Notes under the pieces: generated by a model
The model's database searches: none
What the model saw: only the letters and a program-made list of their open reading frames with translations
Told to the model about the DNA's origin: nothing
Made by a program: the position numbers and the translations under genes
In this document: positions 9,380-17,798 of the stretch, piece after piece
How the letters are laid out: the number at the start of each line of letters is the position of its first letter
How positions within the stretch are numbered: the stretch's first letter is position 1
From: Marivita sp. GX14005
GTDB lineage: Bacteria > Pseudomonadota > Alphaproteobacteria > Rhodobacterales > Rhodobacteraceae
Assembly (NCBI RefSeq): GCF_023370775.1
Contig: NZ_JAMCCQ010000003.1
Location: 124,001-188,000 of the forward strand
Direction: 5' to 3'
DNA: 64,000 nucleotides

Positions 9380-10543
9380 TTAGCCCATCGCCGCCATCAT
9401 CTCGCGGCCCACAAGCATGCGCCGGATCTCGGACGTGCCCGCGCCGATCTCCATCAGCTTGGCATCGCGGAACAGCCGCGCGACCGGCGCGTCGGCCAGA
9501 AAGCCCGCGCCGCCCATCGCCTGCACCGCCTGATGCGCCTGAACCATCGCCTGTTCGCTGGCGTAAAGGCAACAGGCGGCGGCGTCCTGCCGGGTCACAT
9601 CGCCCCGGTCGCAGGCCTTGGCGACCTCGTAGACATAGGCGCGGGCGGAATTCATCGCGGTATACATATCGGCCATCTTGCCCTGCATCAGCTGGAAGCT
9701 GCCGATCGGCTGACCGAACTGTCGGCGCTCGGCCATGTAGGGCATGATCTCGTCAAGACAGGCGGCCATGATGCCCAGCCCGATCCCGGCCAGCACAACG
9801 CGTTCGTAGTCGAGACCGGACATCAGAACACGCACGCCCTTGCCCTCTTCACCGAGGATGTTGTCGAACGGCACCTCCACCCCGTCGAAGATCAACTCGG
9901 CGGTGTTCGAGCCGCGCATGCCCAGCTTGTCGAAATGCGGGCTTGTGCTGAAGCCCTCCATGTCCTTTTCGATCAGAAAGGCCGTGATGCCCTTGCTGCC
10001 CGCGTCCGGGTCGGTCTTGGCGTAAACCACCAGAGTGTCGGCGTCCGGCCCGTTGGTGATCCAGTATTTGTTGCCGCTCAGCCGGTAATGGTCGTTGCGC
10101 TTTTCCGCGCGCAGCTTCATCGACACGACGTCCGATCCCGACCCCGGCTCGGACATCGCCAGCGCGCCGACATGCTCGCCCGAAATCAGGCCCGGCAGGT
10201 ATTTGCGCTTCTGCGCGTCGGTGCCGTTCAGCTTGATCTGGTTGACGCATAGATTGCTATGAGCGCCATAGGACAGCGACACAGAGGCGGACGCCCTTGC
10301 GATCTCCTCAATGGCGACGGTATGGGCAAGGTAGCTCATCCCCGCGCCGCCGTAATCCTCATCCACGGTAATGCCGAGCAGGCCCAGCTCGCCCATCTCG
10401 GTCCAGAGCTCGGGCGGGAATTCATTGCTCGTGTCGATCTCATGCGCCATCGGCTTGACGCGCTCCTGCGCCCAGCGGTGCACCATCTCGCGCAGCGCGT
10501 TCACATCCTCGCCCAGATCGAATTGCATGGCAGCGGTGAACAT
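9380..10543 (-). CDS. ivd: Isovaleryl-CoA dehydrogenase
   Basis: An acyl-CoA dehydrogenase of 387 aa that oxidises isovaleryl-CoA to 3-methylcrotonyl-CoA with FAD and passes electrons to ETF. Both family signatures are visible: [16 protein letters not shown] (127-142) and the C-terminal [12 protein letters not shown]. Most acyl-CoA dehydrogenases carry their catalytic Glu just before GTSEI, where this one has Gly-Ala-Gly. A Glu is instead present at E247 in [10 protein letters not shown], as in true isovaleryl-CoA dehydrogenases. A GGGGAG site precedes the ATG at 10543. First gene of the leucine operon, with a promoter and palindrome upstream. Confidence 0.94.
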   Translation of the reverse strand: MFTAAMQFDLGEDVNALREMVHRWAQERVKPMAHEIDTSNEFPPELWTEMGELGLLGITVDEDYGGAGMSYLAHTVAIEEIARASASVSLSYGAHSNLCVNQIKLNGTDAQKRKYLPGLISGEHVGALAMSEPGSGSDVVSMKLRAEKRNDHYRLSGNKYWITNGPDADTLVVYAKTDPDAGSKGITAFLIEKDMEGFSTSPHFDKLGMRGSNTAELIFDGVEVPFDNILGEEGKGVRVLMSGLDYERVVLAGIGLGIMAACLDEIMPYMAERRQFGQPIGSFQLMQGKMADMYTAMNSARAYVYEVAKACDRGDVTRQDAAACCLYASEQAMVQAHQAVQAMGGAGFLADAPVARLFRDAKLMEIGAGTSEIRRMLVGREMMAAMG

Positions 10544-10581
10544 CGGCTTCTCCCCAGAGCTAATGAGTCCGTTCGAATTTA

Positions 10582-10597
10582 TTGAACGCTTGTTCAA
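10582..10597. promoter_or_regulatory. Perfect palindrome, probable repressor operator for the ivd operon
   Basis: TTGAAC-GCTT-GTTCAA, two perfect 6-bp arms separated by 4 bp. It lies directly downstream of the predicted -10 of the ivd promoter, so a bound protein would cover the transcription start. The layout resembles TetR-family operators of acyl-CoA metabolism. No candidate regulator gene is in the window. Confidence 0.55.
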
Positions 10598-10598
10598 A

Positions 10599-10627
10599 TC
10601 GTAACGGCAACCCTTCGCGCCGGTCAA
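10599..10627 (-). promoter_or_regulatory. Probable promoter of the ivd-mcc operon
   Basis: Reverse strand TTGACC, 17-nt spacer, TTACGA. The -10 ends one base before the palindrome at 10582-10597. The leader to the ivd ATG is about 45 nt. Confidence 0.5.
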
Positions 10628-10695
10628 GCGTTGTCAGCCCGGCGTCACGATGAAACACTCGCGACAGGACACAAATCAACCGAAAAGGAATTGCC

Positions 10696-11142
10696 ATGCG
10701 CATCGCCCTTGCCGCCGCCCTGATCGGCCTCGCCGCCCCGACCTTCGCCGAAGAGATCGGCGAGGTCGGCGTCGATTGGGTCGGCAATGACATCATCATC
10801 GAAGCGGTCTCGGACCCGGAGGTCGAGGGCGTGACCTGCCACATCGCCTATTTCGAGCGCGGCCTGTTCGACCGGCTCAGCAAGGGCAACTGGTTCGAGG
10901 ACCCCTCCAACGCCTCCATCGCCTGCCGCCAGACCGGCCCGATCACCATCGGCGACATCGACCGGGACGAGGATGGCGAGGACGTGTTCAAGACCTCGCG
11001 CTCGATCATCCTGAAATCGCTCCGGGTAAAACGGATCTTCGATGAGAAAAACCAGACGCTCGTTTACCTCGCCCATGCGGCGGAACTGACGGACGGCTCG
11101 GCGAAACTGGCGATCTCGACCGTGCCGCTTTATCAGCCGTAA
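10696..11142 (+). CDS. creA: CreA family periplasmic protein
   Basis: A 148-residue protein with a signal peptide (about 1-18, ending TFAEE) and the CreA pattern. GNDIIIEAVSDPEVEGVTCHI is followed by SIACRQTGPI with the conserved second cysteine, then VFKTSRSIILKSLRVKRIFD, LVYLAH and AISTVPL near the end. CreA is widespread in proteobacteria and its molecular role is not established. It is divergent from ivd, so the palindrome and promoter region at 10.6 kb lies between the two genes. Confidence 0.88.
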   Translation: MRIALAAALIGLAAPTFAEEIGEVGVDWVGNDIIIEAVSDPEVEGVTCHIAYFERGLFDRLSKGNWFEDPSNASIACRQTGPITIGDIDRDEDGEDVFKTSRSIILKSLRVKRIFDEKNQTLVYLAHAAELTDGSAKLAISTVPLYQP

Positions 11143-11155
11143 GGGGGCTTTGCCG

Positions 11156-11818
11156 TCATTTGAGCAACCGTTCCGCCAGCGGCGGCAGGTCGTCGTAGTG
11201 ATCGAGGATCGCATCCGGCTCCAGCGCGGCCATGTCGCCGCCCGACGGGCCGAACCCCACCAGCACGCAAGGCACGTTCGCGGCGCGGGCCGTGTCGCGG
11301 TCGGTGACGGTATCACCGATCAGGCAGCTTCGGCTCACAGCCCCCCCGGCCAGTTCGACGGCGCGCAGATAGGGCGCCGCATCGGGTTTGCGTGTCGGCA
11401 GGGTATCCGCGCCGATCAGAGAGCCGAAGGCGCTCCTTACGCCGAGCCGCATCATCAGCGTCTGCGCCAGCGCCTCTGGCTTGTTGGTGCAGATGCCGAC
11501 GCGGATATCGGCCCGGCGCAGCGCCTCGACCGCGTCCATCGCTCCGGGATAGAGGACCGTATGCACATCGAGCGCCTCGCCATAGGCGCCGAGCAGTTCG
11601 GGATACCATTCATCGACCAGCGCCTCGTCGCGCCGGCCCTCGCGCTCCAGTCCGAGCGTCAGCATCGCCCGCCCGCCCTTGAGCGCCGTGCCGGCATCGC
11701 GCGCCGGATCGAGCCGCGCGGCAAACCCCATACGCTCGAAGCAATGGTTCGCCGCCGCGATCAGATCGCCGCTGGTATCAGCGAGCGTGCCGTCGAGGTC
11801 GAATATCACCGTTTTCAC
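11156..11818 (-). CDS. HAD-superfamily hydrolase, phosphoglycolate phosphatase-like
   Basis: A 220-residue haloacid dehalogenase phosphatase. Motif I is VIFDLDGTLADT with the nucleophilic first Asp, motif II is GICTNKP, and motif III/IV is the Lys of RKPDAAPY with LIGDTVTDRDTARAA. The helical cap between motifs I and II and the overall size resemble Gph (2-phosphoglycolate phosphatase), but substrate cannot be fixed from sequence. The start is GTG at 11818, immediately before VKTVIFDLDGT; no ATG fits. It is divergent from glmU. Confidence 0.85.
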   Translation of the reverse strand: MKTVIFDLDGTLADTSGDLIAAANHCFERMGFAARLDPARDAGTALKGGRAMLTLGLEREGRRDEALVDEWYPELLGAYGEALDVHTVLYPGAMDAVEALRRADIRVGICTNKPEALAQTLMMRLGVRSAFGSLIGADTLPTRKPDAAPYLRAVELAGGAVSRSCLIGDTVTDRDTARAANVPCVLVGFGPSGGDMAALEPDAILDHYDDLPPLAERLLK

Positions 11819-11865
11819 TGCGTCCCTCCTGTCACAACCCGCAATCTTGTGTGAACGTAGTCGGC

Positions 11866-11893
11866 TTGCGGCACCCGGCCAGAGCGATAAAAG
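11866..11893 (+). promoter_or_regulatory. Probable glmU-glmS promoter
   Basis: TTGCGG, 16-nt spacer, TAAAAG, ending about 30 nt before the glmU ATG. It lies between the divergent HAD gene and glmU. Sequence match only. Confidence 0.45.
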
Positions 11894-11923
11894 GGCCGTG
11901 CGGAAAACACAAAGAGAAACGTG

Positions 11924-13273
11924 ATGAGCCTTGCCCTGATCGTCCTTGCCGCCGGCAAGGGCACGCGGATGGAATCGGACCTGCCCAAAGTGCTGCACAA
12001 GATCGGCGGTGCGCCGCTGCTGCATCACGCGATGCTGCCCGCCTCCGCGCTGGAGCCGGAACGCATCGTGGTCGTGACGGGGCATGGCGCCCAGGCGGTG
12101 GAGACCGCCGCACGGATCTTCGACGAGAGCGCCATGTGCGTGCGGCAGACCGAGCAGCTCGGCACCGCCCATGCGGTCGCGCAGGCGCGCGGGGCGCTGG
12201 ACGGGCTTGAGGGCGATGCGATCGTGCTTTACGGCGACACGCCCTTCATCACCACCGAAACGCTGGAGGCGATGCGCGAGGCGCGGCGCGCGCATGATGT
12301 GGTCGTGCTGGGCTTCGAGGCGCGCGATCCGGGGCGCTACGGTCGGTTGGTGATGCAGGGCGATACGCTTGAACGGATCGTCGAATACAAGGATGCAACG
12401 GATGAGGAACGCGGCATAACGCTCTGCAACTCCGGCGTTATCTGTGCGGATTGCGGCGCGCTTTTCGACCTGATCGATGCGGTGGGCAACGACAACGCAT
12501 CGGGCGAATACTACCTCACCGACATCATCGCCATCGCCCGCGCGCGCGGACTGTCGGCCACCGCCGTCACCTGCGACGAGGCCGAAACGCTGGGCATCAA
12601 TTCGCGCGCCGAACTGGCCGCTGCCGAGGCAGCTTTCCAGACCCGCGCGCGGCAAACGCTGATCGAGACCGGCGTGCAGATGCAGGCGCCCGATACGGTG
12701 TTCCTCTCCTTCGACACCACCATCGGCCGCGACGCGGAAATCGAGCCGAATGTCGTCTTCGCCCCAGGCGTCACGGTCGAATCCGGCGCGCGGATTCGCG
12801 CCTTCAGCCATCTCGAAGGCGCTCATGTCAGCCGCGGCGCGACCGTCGGCCCCTATGCCCGCCTGCGCCCCGGCGCGGAACTCGCAGAGGATGTGCATGT
12901 CGGCAATTTCGTCGAGATCAAGAACGCCGCGCTGGATGAGGGCGCCAAGGTCAACCACCTGAGCTATATCGGCGATGCCGATGTCGGCGCGAACAGCAAT
13001 ATCGGCGCGGGCACCATCACCTGCAATTATGACGGCGTGATGAAGCACCGAACGACAATCGGGCGTGACGTGTTCATCGGCTCGAACACGATGCTGGTCG
13101 CGCCCGTCACCGTGGGCGATGAGGCGATGACCGCAACGTCAACGACCGTCACGCGCGACGTGCCCGAAGGCGCGATGGCGATTGCGCGGTGCGAGCAGAC
13201 GAACAAACCCGGCTTCGTGCGCAAGTTCTTTGCCATGCTTCGCGCGAAGAAGGCCGGTCAAGCGAAAGGATAA
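11924..13273 (+). CDS. glmU: Bifunctional UDP-GlcNAc pyrophosphorylase / GlcN-1-P acetyltransferase
   Basis: GlmU makes UDP-N-acetylglucosamine for peptidoglycan and LPS. The N-terminal uridylyltransferase domain (about 1-225) shows LAAGKGTRM, VLYGDTPF and the NSGVICAD segment. The C-terminal left-handed beta-helix acetyltransferase (about 250-430) has the hexapeptide-repeat region with GPYARLRPGAEL, VEIKNA, LSYIGDADVG and NIGAGTITCNYDG. At 449 aa it has normal length. The ATG at 11924 is preferred over the GTG just before it. The gene is followed after 3 nt by glmS, whose product supplies its pathway. Confidence 0.96.
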   Translation: MSLALIVLAAGKGTRMESDLPKVLHKIGGAPLLHHAMLPASALEPERIVVVTGHGAQAVETAARIFDESAMCVRQTEQLGTAHAVAQARGALDGLEGDAIVLYGDTPFITTETLEAMREARRAHDVVVLGFEARDPGRYGRLVMQGDTLERIVEYKDATDEERGITLCNSGVICADCGALFDLIDAVGNDNASGEYYLTDIIAIARARGLSATAVTCDEAETLGINSRAELAAAEAAFQTRARQTLIETGVQMQAPDTVFLSFDTTIGRDAEIEPNVVFAPGVTVESGARIRAFSHLEGAHVSRGATVGPYARLRPGAELAEDVHVGNFVEIKNAALDEGAKVNHLSYIGDADVGANSNIGAGTITCNYDGVMKHRTTIGRDVFIGSNTMLVAPVTVGDEAMTATSTTVTRDVPEGAMAIARCEQTNKPGFVRKFFAMLRAKKAGQAKG

Positions 13274-13276
13274 GCC

Positions 13277-15094
13277 ATGTGCGGGATCGTCGGCGTTCTG
13301 GGGAAACACGAAGCCGCCCCGCTTCTGGTCGAGGCGCTGAAACGGCTCGAATATCGCGGCTATGACAGCGCCGGGATCGCGACGGTCAATGACGGCCATC
13401 TGGATCGCCGCCGCGCGGTCGGCAAGTTGGTGAACCTGTCGGACCTGCTCGTGCATGACCCGCTGCCCGGAAAGGCCGGGATCGGGCATACCCGCTGGGC
13501 CACGCATGGCGCGCCCAACACCGAAAACGCGCATCCGCACCGTTCCGGTCCGGTCGCCGTCGTTCACAATGGAATCATCGAGAATTTCAAGGAGTTGCGC
13601 AGCGAACTTGCCGCGCATGGGATCGCACCCCAAACCGACACCGATACCGAAACCATCGCGCTTTTGACGCATCACCTGATCGCGCAGGGCATGTCCCACG
13701 TCGATGCCGCGCGCGCCTGCCTTGCAAGGCTCGAAGGCGCCTTCGCGCTGGCTTTCCTCTTCGACGGTCAGGACGATCTGATCGTCGCCGCGCGCCGAGG
13801 CAGTCCGCTGGCCATCGGGCATGGCGACGGGGAGATGTTCGTCGGCTCCGATGCCATAGCGCTCGCACCCCTGACCGATACGATCACCTATCTGGAGGAA
13901 GGCGATTGCGCGGTCGTCACCCGGGCGACGCTCGACATTTTCGACGCGTCCGGCGCGCCCGTATCGCGCTCGAAAACCCGGATCGACACCACCGCAGCGC
14001 GCGTGGACAAGGCCGGGCACAAGCATTTCATGGCCAAGGAAATCGCCGAACAACCGACGGTTCTGGCCGATGCGCTGCGCGCCTATCTGAATGGCGACAG
14101 GATCGTGATGCCGGACGCCCTGCCCGATTTCGGCAAGATCGACCGGCTGGTGATGGTCGCTTGCGGAACCGCCTATTACGCCTGCCTGACGGCGAAATAC
14201 TGGTTCGAGCAAATCGCCCGCCTGCCCGTCGAGGTCGATATCGCGTCCGAATTCCGCTACCGCGAGCCGCCCGTCACCGGGGGCACGGTGGCGATCTTCG
14301 TCAGCCAGTCGGGCGAGACAGCGGACACGCTCGCGGCGCTGCGCTATTGCACCGGCAAGGCGAGGAGCATCCTTTCGGTCGTCAATGTCGCCGAAAGCTC
14401 CATCGCGCGCGAGAGCGATGTGGCGCTGCCGATCCATGCCGGGGTCGAGGTCGGTGTGGCTTCGACCAAAGCCTTCACATGTCAGCTCAACACGTTGTTC
14501 CTGCTGGCTATGCACGCTGCGGAAGCGCGCGGCTGCATCACCGGGGCGGATCGCGGCGCGACGCTCGATCTGCTGCGCGCGCTGCCCGGCGTGTTCAATG
14601 CCGCGCTCGACCGCGAGCCGATTTTCGCCGAGGCCGCGCGCCAGATCGCGGAGGCGCGCGATGTGCTGTTCCTGGGGCGCGGGCTGATGTATCCTCTGGC
14701 GCTTGAAGGTGCGCTGAAACTCAAGGAAATCAGCTATATCCACGCCGAGGCTTATGCAGCAGGCGAATTGAAGCACGGCCCCATCGCGCTGATCGACAAG
14801 TCGGTTCCGGTGGTGGTCATGGCCCCGCATGACGCGCTGTTCGACAAGACGGTGTCGAACATGCACGAGGTCATGGCACGCGGCGGCAGGGTCTGTCTGA
14901 TCACCGATGCCGCGGGCGCGGCGGAGGCCGGGGCGGACGCCTGGCAAACGCTCGTTCTGCCCGAATTGCATCCCTGGCTCACCCCACTGCTCTACGCGCT
15001 GCCGGCGCAGCTTCTGGCCTATCACGCCGCCATCGCGAAGGGCACGGATGTGGATCAGCCGCGCAACCTCGCGAAATCGGTCACGGTGGAATGA
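13277..15094 (+). CDS. glmS: Glutamine--fructose-6-phosphate aminotransferase
   Basis: GlmS converts fructose-6-phosphate and glutamine to glucosamine-6-phosphate, the entry to amino-sugar synthesis. The catalytic N-terminal cysteine is in MCGIVGVLG, with GHTRWATHG and HNGIIEN of the glutaminase domain. Two SIS domains follow, with VACGTAYYA, SQSGETADTL, GVASTKAFT and the C-terminal family end KSVTVE. At 605 aa it has full length. It forms an operon with glmU. No ribozyme-type leader is expected or seen, given the 3-nt gap. Confidence 0.96.
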   Translation: MCGIVGVLGKHEAAPLLVEALKRLEYRGYDSAGIATVNDGHLDRRRAVGKLVNLSDLLVHDPLPGKAGIGHTRWATHGAPNTENAHPHRSGPVAVVHNGIIENFKELRSELAAHGIAPQTDTDTETIALLTHHLIAQGMSHVDAARACLARLEGAFALAFLFDGQDDLIVAARRGSPLAIGHGDGEMFVGSDAIALAPLTDTITYLEEGDCAVVTRATLDIFDASGAPVSRSKTRIDTTAARVDKAGHKHFMAKEIAEQPTVLADALRAYLNGDRIVMPDALPDFGKIDRLVMVACGTAYYACLTAKYWFEQIARLPVEVDIASEFRYREPPVTGGTVAIFVSQSGETADTLAALRYCTGKARSILSVVNVAESSIARESDVALPIHAGVEVGVASTKAFTCQLNTLFLLAMHAAEARGCITGADRGATLDLLRALPGVFNAALDREPIFAEAARQIAEARDVLFLGRGLMYPLALEGALKLKEISYIHAEAYAAGELKHGPIALIDKSVPVVVMAPHDALFDKTVSNMHEVMARGGRVCLITDAAGAAEAGADAWQTLVLPELHPWLTPLLYALPAQLLAYHAAIAKGTDVDQPRNLAKSVTVE

Positions 15095-15100
15095 TCCGGC

Positions 15101-15571
15101 CTAGCCGCCGGAAAATACCTGCACCTCGGCCAGATCGGTGAGCGGCACCTCCAGAAGACGCATCGCGGCTAGCGACAGGCGGCTGCCTGCGGTTTTCGGA
15201 CCGTCGATGGGGATGAGATCGACCTGCGACGATTTCCCCGTCTTGGGCGAGACCACCCGCCCGGTTCCCGGATCCGAGACAAGCGGCGTTTCGATCCAGA
15301 AGCCCGGCCGTGCGGGATCGCCCAGAGAGGCGGTCGTCGTGCCGAGCGATGCGCCGCCGGCGCTCGCAGGTTGCGCGGCGGCGGCGCGCTCCTGCTCGGT
15401 CGTGGTGTCGAATTGCTCGGCCGTGCGCGCCGATGCAGGCGGCCGGCGTTCCGCCGCCGGGCGCGATTGCGGGCGCGTGGCCGCGTCGACCGGCGCCTCA
15501 GGCTCGGGTGCGAGCTGCGCGCAGCCGGTGAGGATCACCGCAACCCCCAGAATTCCAATCCTATTTCGCAT
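15101..15571 (-). CDS. Putative lipoprotein, function unknown
   Basis: A 156-residue protein with a lipoprotein signal (ILTGCAQ, acylated cysteine about residue 16). A Pro/Ala-rich linker follows, then a conserved-looking C-terminal domain with [21 protein letters not shown] and [20 protein letters not shown]. Probably exported and membrane-anchored. I cannot name a function. It converges on glmS with only 6 nt between the stop codons and is divergent from moaA. Confidence 0.75.
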   Translation of the reverse strand: MRNRIGILGVAVILTGCAQLAPEPEAPVDAATRPQSRPAAERRPPASARTAEQFDTTTEQERAAAAQPASAGGASLGTTTASLGDPARPGFWIETPLVSDPGTGRVVSPKTGKSSQVDLIPIDGPKTAGSRLSLAAMRLLEVPLTDLAEVQVFSGG

Positions 15572-15643
15572 GGTCCCTCCCGCTCGGTTTCGTTGCCTAT
15601 CGCGCCGCCATACTTGCCCAGCCCGGCCCGAATGACTAGTCTC

Positions 15644-16654
15644 ATGCGCATGACACCGCTTATCGATCCCTTCCAGCGCGCGATCACCTATCTGCGCGTC
15701 TCCGTCACCGATCGCTGCGATTTCCGCTGCGTCTATTGCATGTCCGAAAACATGACCTTCCTGCCGAAGAAAGAGCTTCTGACGCTGGAGGAGCTCGACC
15801 GGCTTTGCTCGACCTTCGTGCGGTTGGGTGTGGAGAAACTGCGCATCACGGGCGGGGAGCCTTTGGTGCGGCGCGATATCATGACATTCTTCCGCGCCAT
15901 GTCTCGCCATCTGGAGTCCGGCGATCTCAAGGAATTGACGCTCACGACGAACGGCTCGCAACTCGCCCGTTTCGCGGATGATCTTTACGCCGCTGGCGTG
16001 CGGCGGGTGAATGTCTCGCTCGACACGCTGAACGAGGCGAAATTCGCGGATGTGACGCGCTGGGGGCGCTTGCCGCAGGTCTTGCGGGGCATCGACGCGG
16101 CGCAGCGGGCGGGGCTTCGGGTCAAGATCAACACGGTCGCGCTCAAGGGGTTCAACGAGGACGAGCTGTTCACCCTCACCGAATGGTGCGCGGCACGCGA
16201 CATGGATCTGACCTTCATCGAAGTCATGCCGATGGGCGATATCGGCAATGAGGACCGGCTGGGCCAATACTGGAAACTGAGCGATCTGCGCGATGAGTTA
16301 CGGCAGCGATATACGCTCACCGATCTGCCCGAACGCACCGGGGGGCCGGCGCGCTATGTGCGGATCGAGGAAACGGGTCAGAAGATCGGCTTCATCACGC
16401 CGCTGACCCATAATTTCTGCGAAAGCTGCAACAGGGTGCGGCTGACCTGCACGGGCGAGCTTTTCATGTGCCTGGGCCAGGAGGACAATGCCGATCTGCG
16501 CGCGGCGCTTCGCAACCATCCGGGCAGCGATGCGCCGCTCGAAGAGGCGATCCGGGCCGCGATCGCGCTGAAGCCGAAAGGGCATGATTTCGACTATTCG
16601 CGGCAAAGCGTCGATGGGCGTGTCTCGCGCCACATGAGCCACACCGGCGGCTGA
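15644..16654 (+). CDS. moaA: GTP 3',8-cyclase (molybdenum cofactor biosynthesis)
   Basis: MoaA is a radical SAM enzyme for the first step of molybdopterin synthesis. The N-terminal cluster motif is CDFRCVYC (CxxxCxxC), with the SAM-binding GGEPL. The C-terminal second-cluster motif is [18 protein letters not shown], diagnostic for MoaA. About 336 aa. Three in-frame ATGs (15632, 15644, 15650) lie close together with no strong ribosome-binding site, so the exact start is uncertain by a few codons. The usual C-terminal double glycine is present (HTGG). A hairpin element follows the stop. Confidence 0.94.
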   Translation: MRMTPLIDPFQRAITYLRVSVTDRCDFRCVYCMSENMTFLPKKELLTLEELDRLCSTFVRLGVEKLRITGGEPLVRRDIMTFFRAMSRHLESGDLKELTLTTNGSQLARFADDLYAAGVRRVNVSLDTLNEAKFADVTRWGRLPQVLRGIDAAQRAGLRVKINTVALKGFNEDELFTLTEWCAARDMDLTFIEVMPMGDIGNEDRLGQYWKLSDLRDELRQRYTLTDLPERTGGPARYVRIEETGQKIGFITPLTHNFCESCNRVRLTCTGELFMCLGQEDNADLRAALRNHPGSDAPLEEAIRAAIALKPKGHDFDYSRQSVDGRVSRHMSHTGG

Positions 16655-16664
16655 CCTCTTGCCA

Positions 16665-16715
16665 GCGAGGGGCCAGCCCCTCGCGCTCCCCGAGATATTT
16701 TTGAAACAGAGAAGG
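16665..16715 (+). terminator. Hairpin plus ATATTT-type 3' element after moaA
   Basis: GCGAGGGG-CCAG-CCCCTCGC (16665-16684) starts 10 nt after the moaA stop and is followed by CCCCGAGATATTTTTGAA and then ACAGAGAAGG. Same architecture and tail as the copies at 4.95, 38.2 and 41.75 kb. sufE converges from the right, only 8 bp away. Confidence 0.65.
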
Positions 16716-16723
16716 GACGCGGC

Positions 16724-17137
16724 TCAGGCTGCGTTCTCGCGCGCGAAGCTGTTGAGACGTTCGATCATCGCGCGCAGGCCGTTGGAGCGCTGCGCCGAGA
16801 GATGTTCATTGAGGCCGAGCCGCGCCAGTTCGGCGCGCGCATCGGTGGCGATGACATCCGGGACGGGCTGGCCGTCATAGAGCTTGCGCAGCACCGCGAT
16901 CAGCCCGTTGACGATCATCGCGTCCGACTCGCCCTCGAAATGCAGCGCGCCCTCTTCGACCCTCGGGTGCAGCCAGACCTGACTGGCGCAGCCTTCGACC
17001 TTGGTCGCCGGCACTTTCAGCGCCTCGGGCAGCGGATCCATCGCCTTGCCGAGTTCGATCACCATGCGATAGCGATCTTCCCAATCGTCGAGAAATTCGA
17101 AATCCTCCACGATCTCTTCGAAAGCTGGGCTGGCCAT
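16724..17137 (-). CDS. sufE: SufE family Fe-S cluster assembly sulfur acceptor
   Basis: A 137-residue SufE-type protein that accepts persulfide sulfur from a cysteine desulfurase. The hallmark KVEGCASQVWL holds the acceptor cysteine, and GLIAVLRKLYDGQ and the end region HLSAQRSNGLRAMIERL fit the family. The rest of a suf operon is not nearby. It converges with moaA, itself an Fe-S enzyme, but no functional link is shown. Confidence 0.92.
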   Translation of the reverse strand: MASPAFEEIVEDFEFLDDWEDRYRMVIELGKAMDPLPEALKVPATKVEGCASQVWLHPRVEEGALHFEGESDAMIVNGLIAVLRKLYDGQPVPDVIATDARAELARLGLNEHLSAQRSNGLRAMIERLNSFARENAA

Positions 17138-17270
17138 GACACTCTCCGGTTTATTTCGCCGTTCGGGCGAGACGTAGTGAGCCGCGGCGCAAAGGTCCAG
17201 AGCGGGCAAGGCGCTTTTCAACGCGCGCGCAATCGGTTACGGCTGGGGCGGTTCGGCGGAGGGAAGAGCG

Positions 17271-17786
17271 ATGCGCAAAACGGGGATGCTTGCGATGGTG
17301 GCCGTGGTCGCCCTGACCGGGTGCGGCACGATCAGCGAGTCGCGGTTCAACCCGGTCAACTGGTTCGGCCCGTCCGAGCCCGACCCGGCGGCGCTGAACC
17401 CGGCGGAGAGCGCGACCAATCCGCTCATTCCAGCGCGCCGGATGTCGATTTTCCGGCGCACACAGCCGGACGCGTTTACCGGGCGGCATATCGCCGATAT
17501 CGCCGAGCTGTCGATCGAGCCGCGCCCGGGTGGGGCCATCATCCGGGCGACCGGCGTGGCCAGCCGGGCCGGTCCGTTCGATGTGAGGCTGATTGTCGAT
17601 GAGGCGGCGAGCACGGAAGATGCGATCGTTCTGGACATGCGCGCCCTGCAACAGGCCGGGCCGCGCGGCGTGGGACCGCAGGCACGGCAGGTGACGGCGG
17701 CGCGCTGGATCACCGATCAGGATCTGCGCGGCATTCGCAGCATCACCGTGCGCGGCGCACAGAGCGCGCGGACGGTGCGCCGATAA
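17271..17786 (+). CDS. Putative lipoprotein, function unknown
   Basis: A 171-residue protein with a lipobox VALTGCGT (cysteine about residue 18), the segment FNPVNWFG just after it, and a C-terminal domain of alternating beta-strand character (IADIAELSIEPRPGGAIIRAT, then FDVRLIVDEA). No named family recognised. It faces rnd convergently across 12 nt and is divergent from sufE. Confidence 0.72.
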   Translation: MRKTGMLAMVAVVALTGCGTISESRFNPVNWFGPSEPDPAALNPAESATNPLIPARRMSIFRRTQPDAFTGRHIADIAELSIEPRPGGAIIRATGVASRAGPFDVRLIVDEAASTEDAIVLDMRALQQAGPRGVGPQARQVTAARWITDQDLRGIRSITVRGAQSARTVRR

Positions 17787-17798
17787 GGACCGGCGCGA

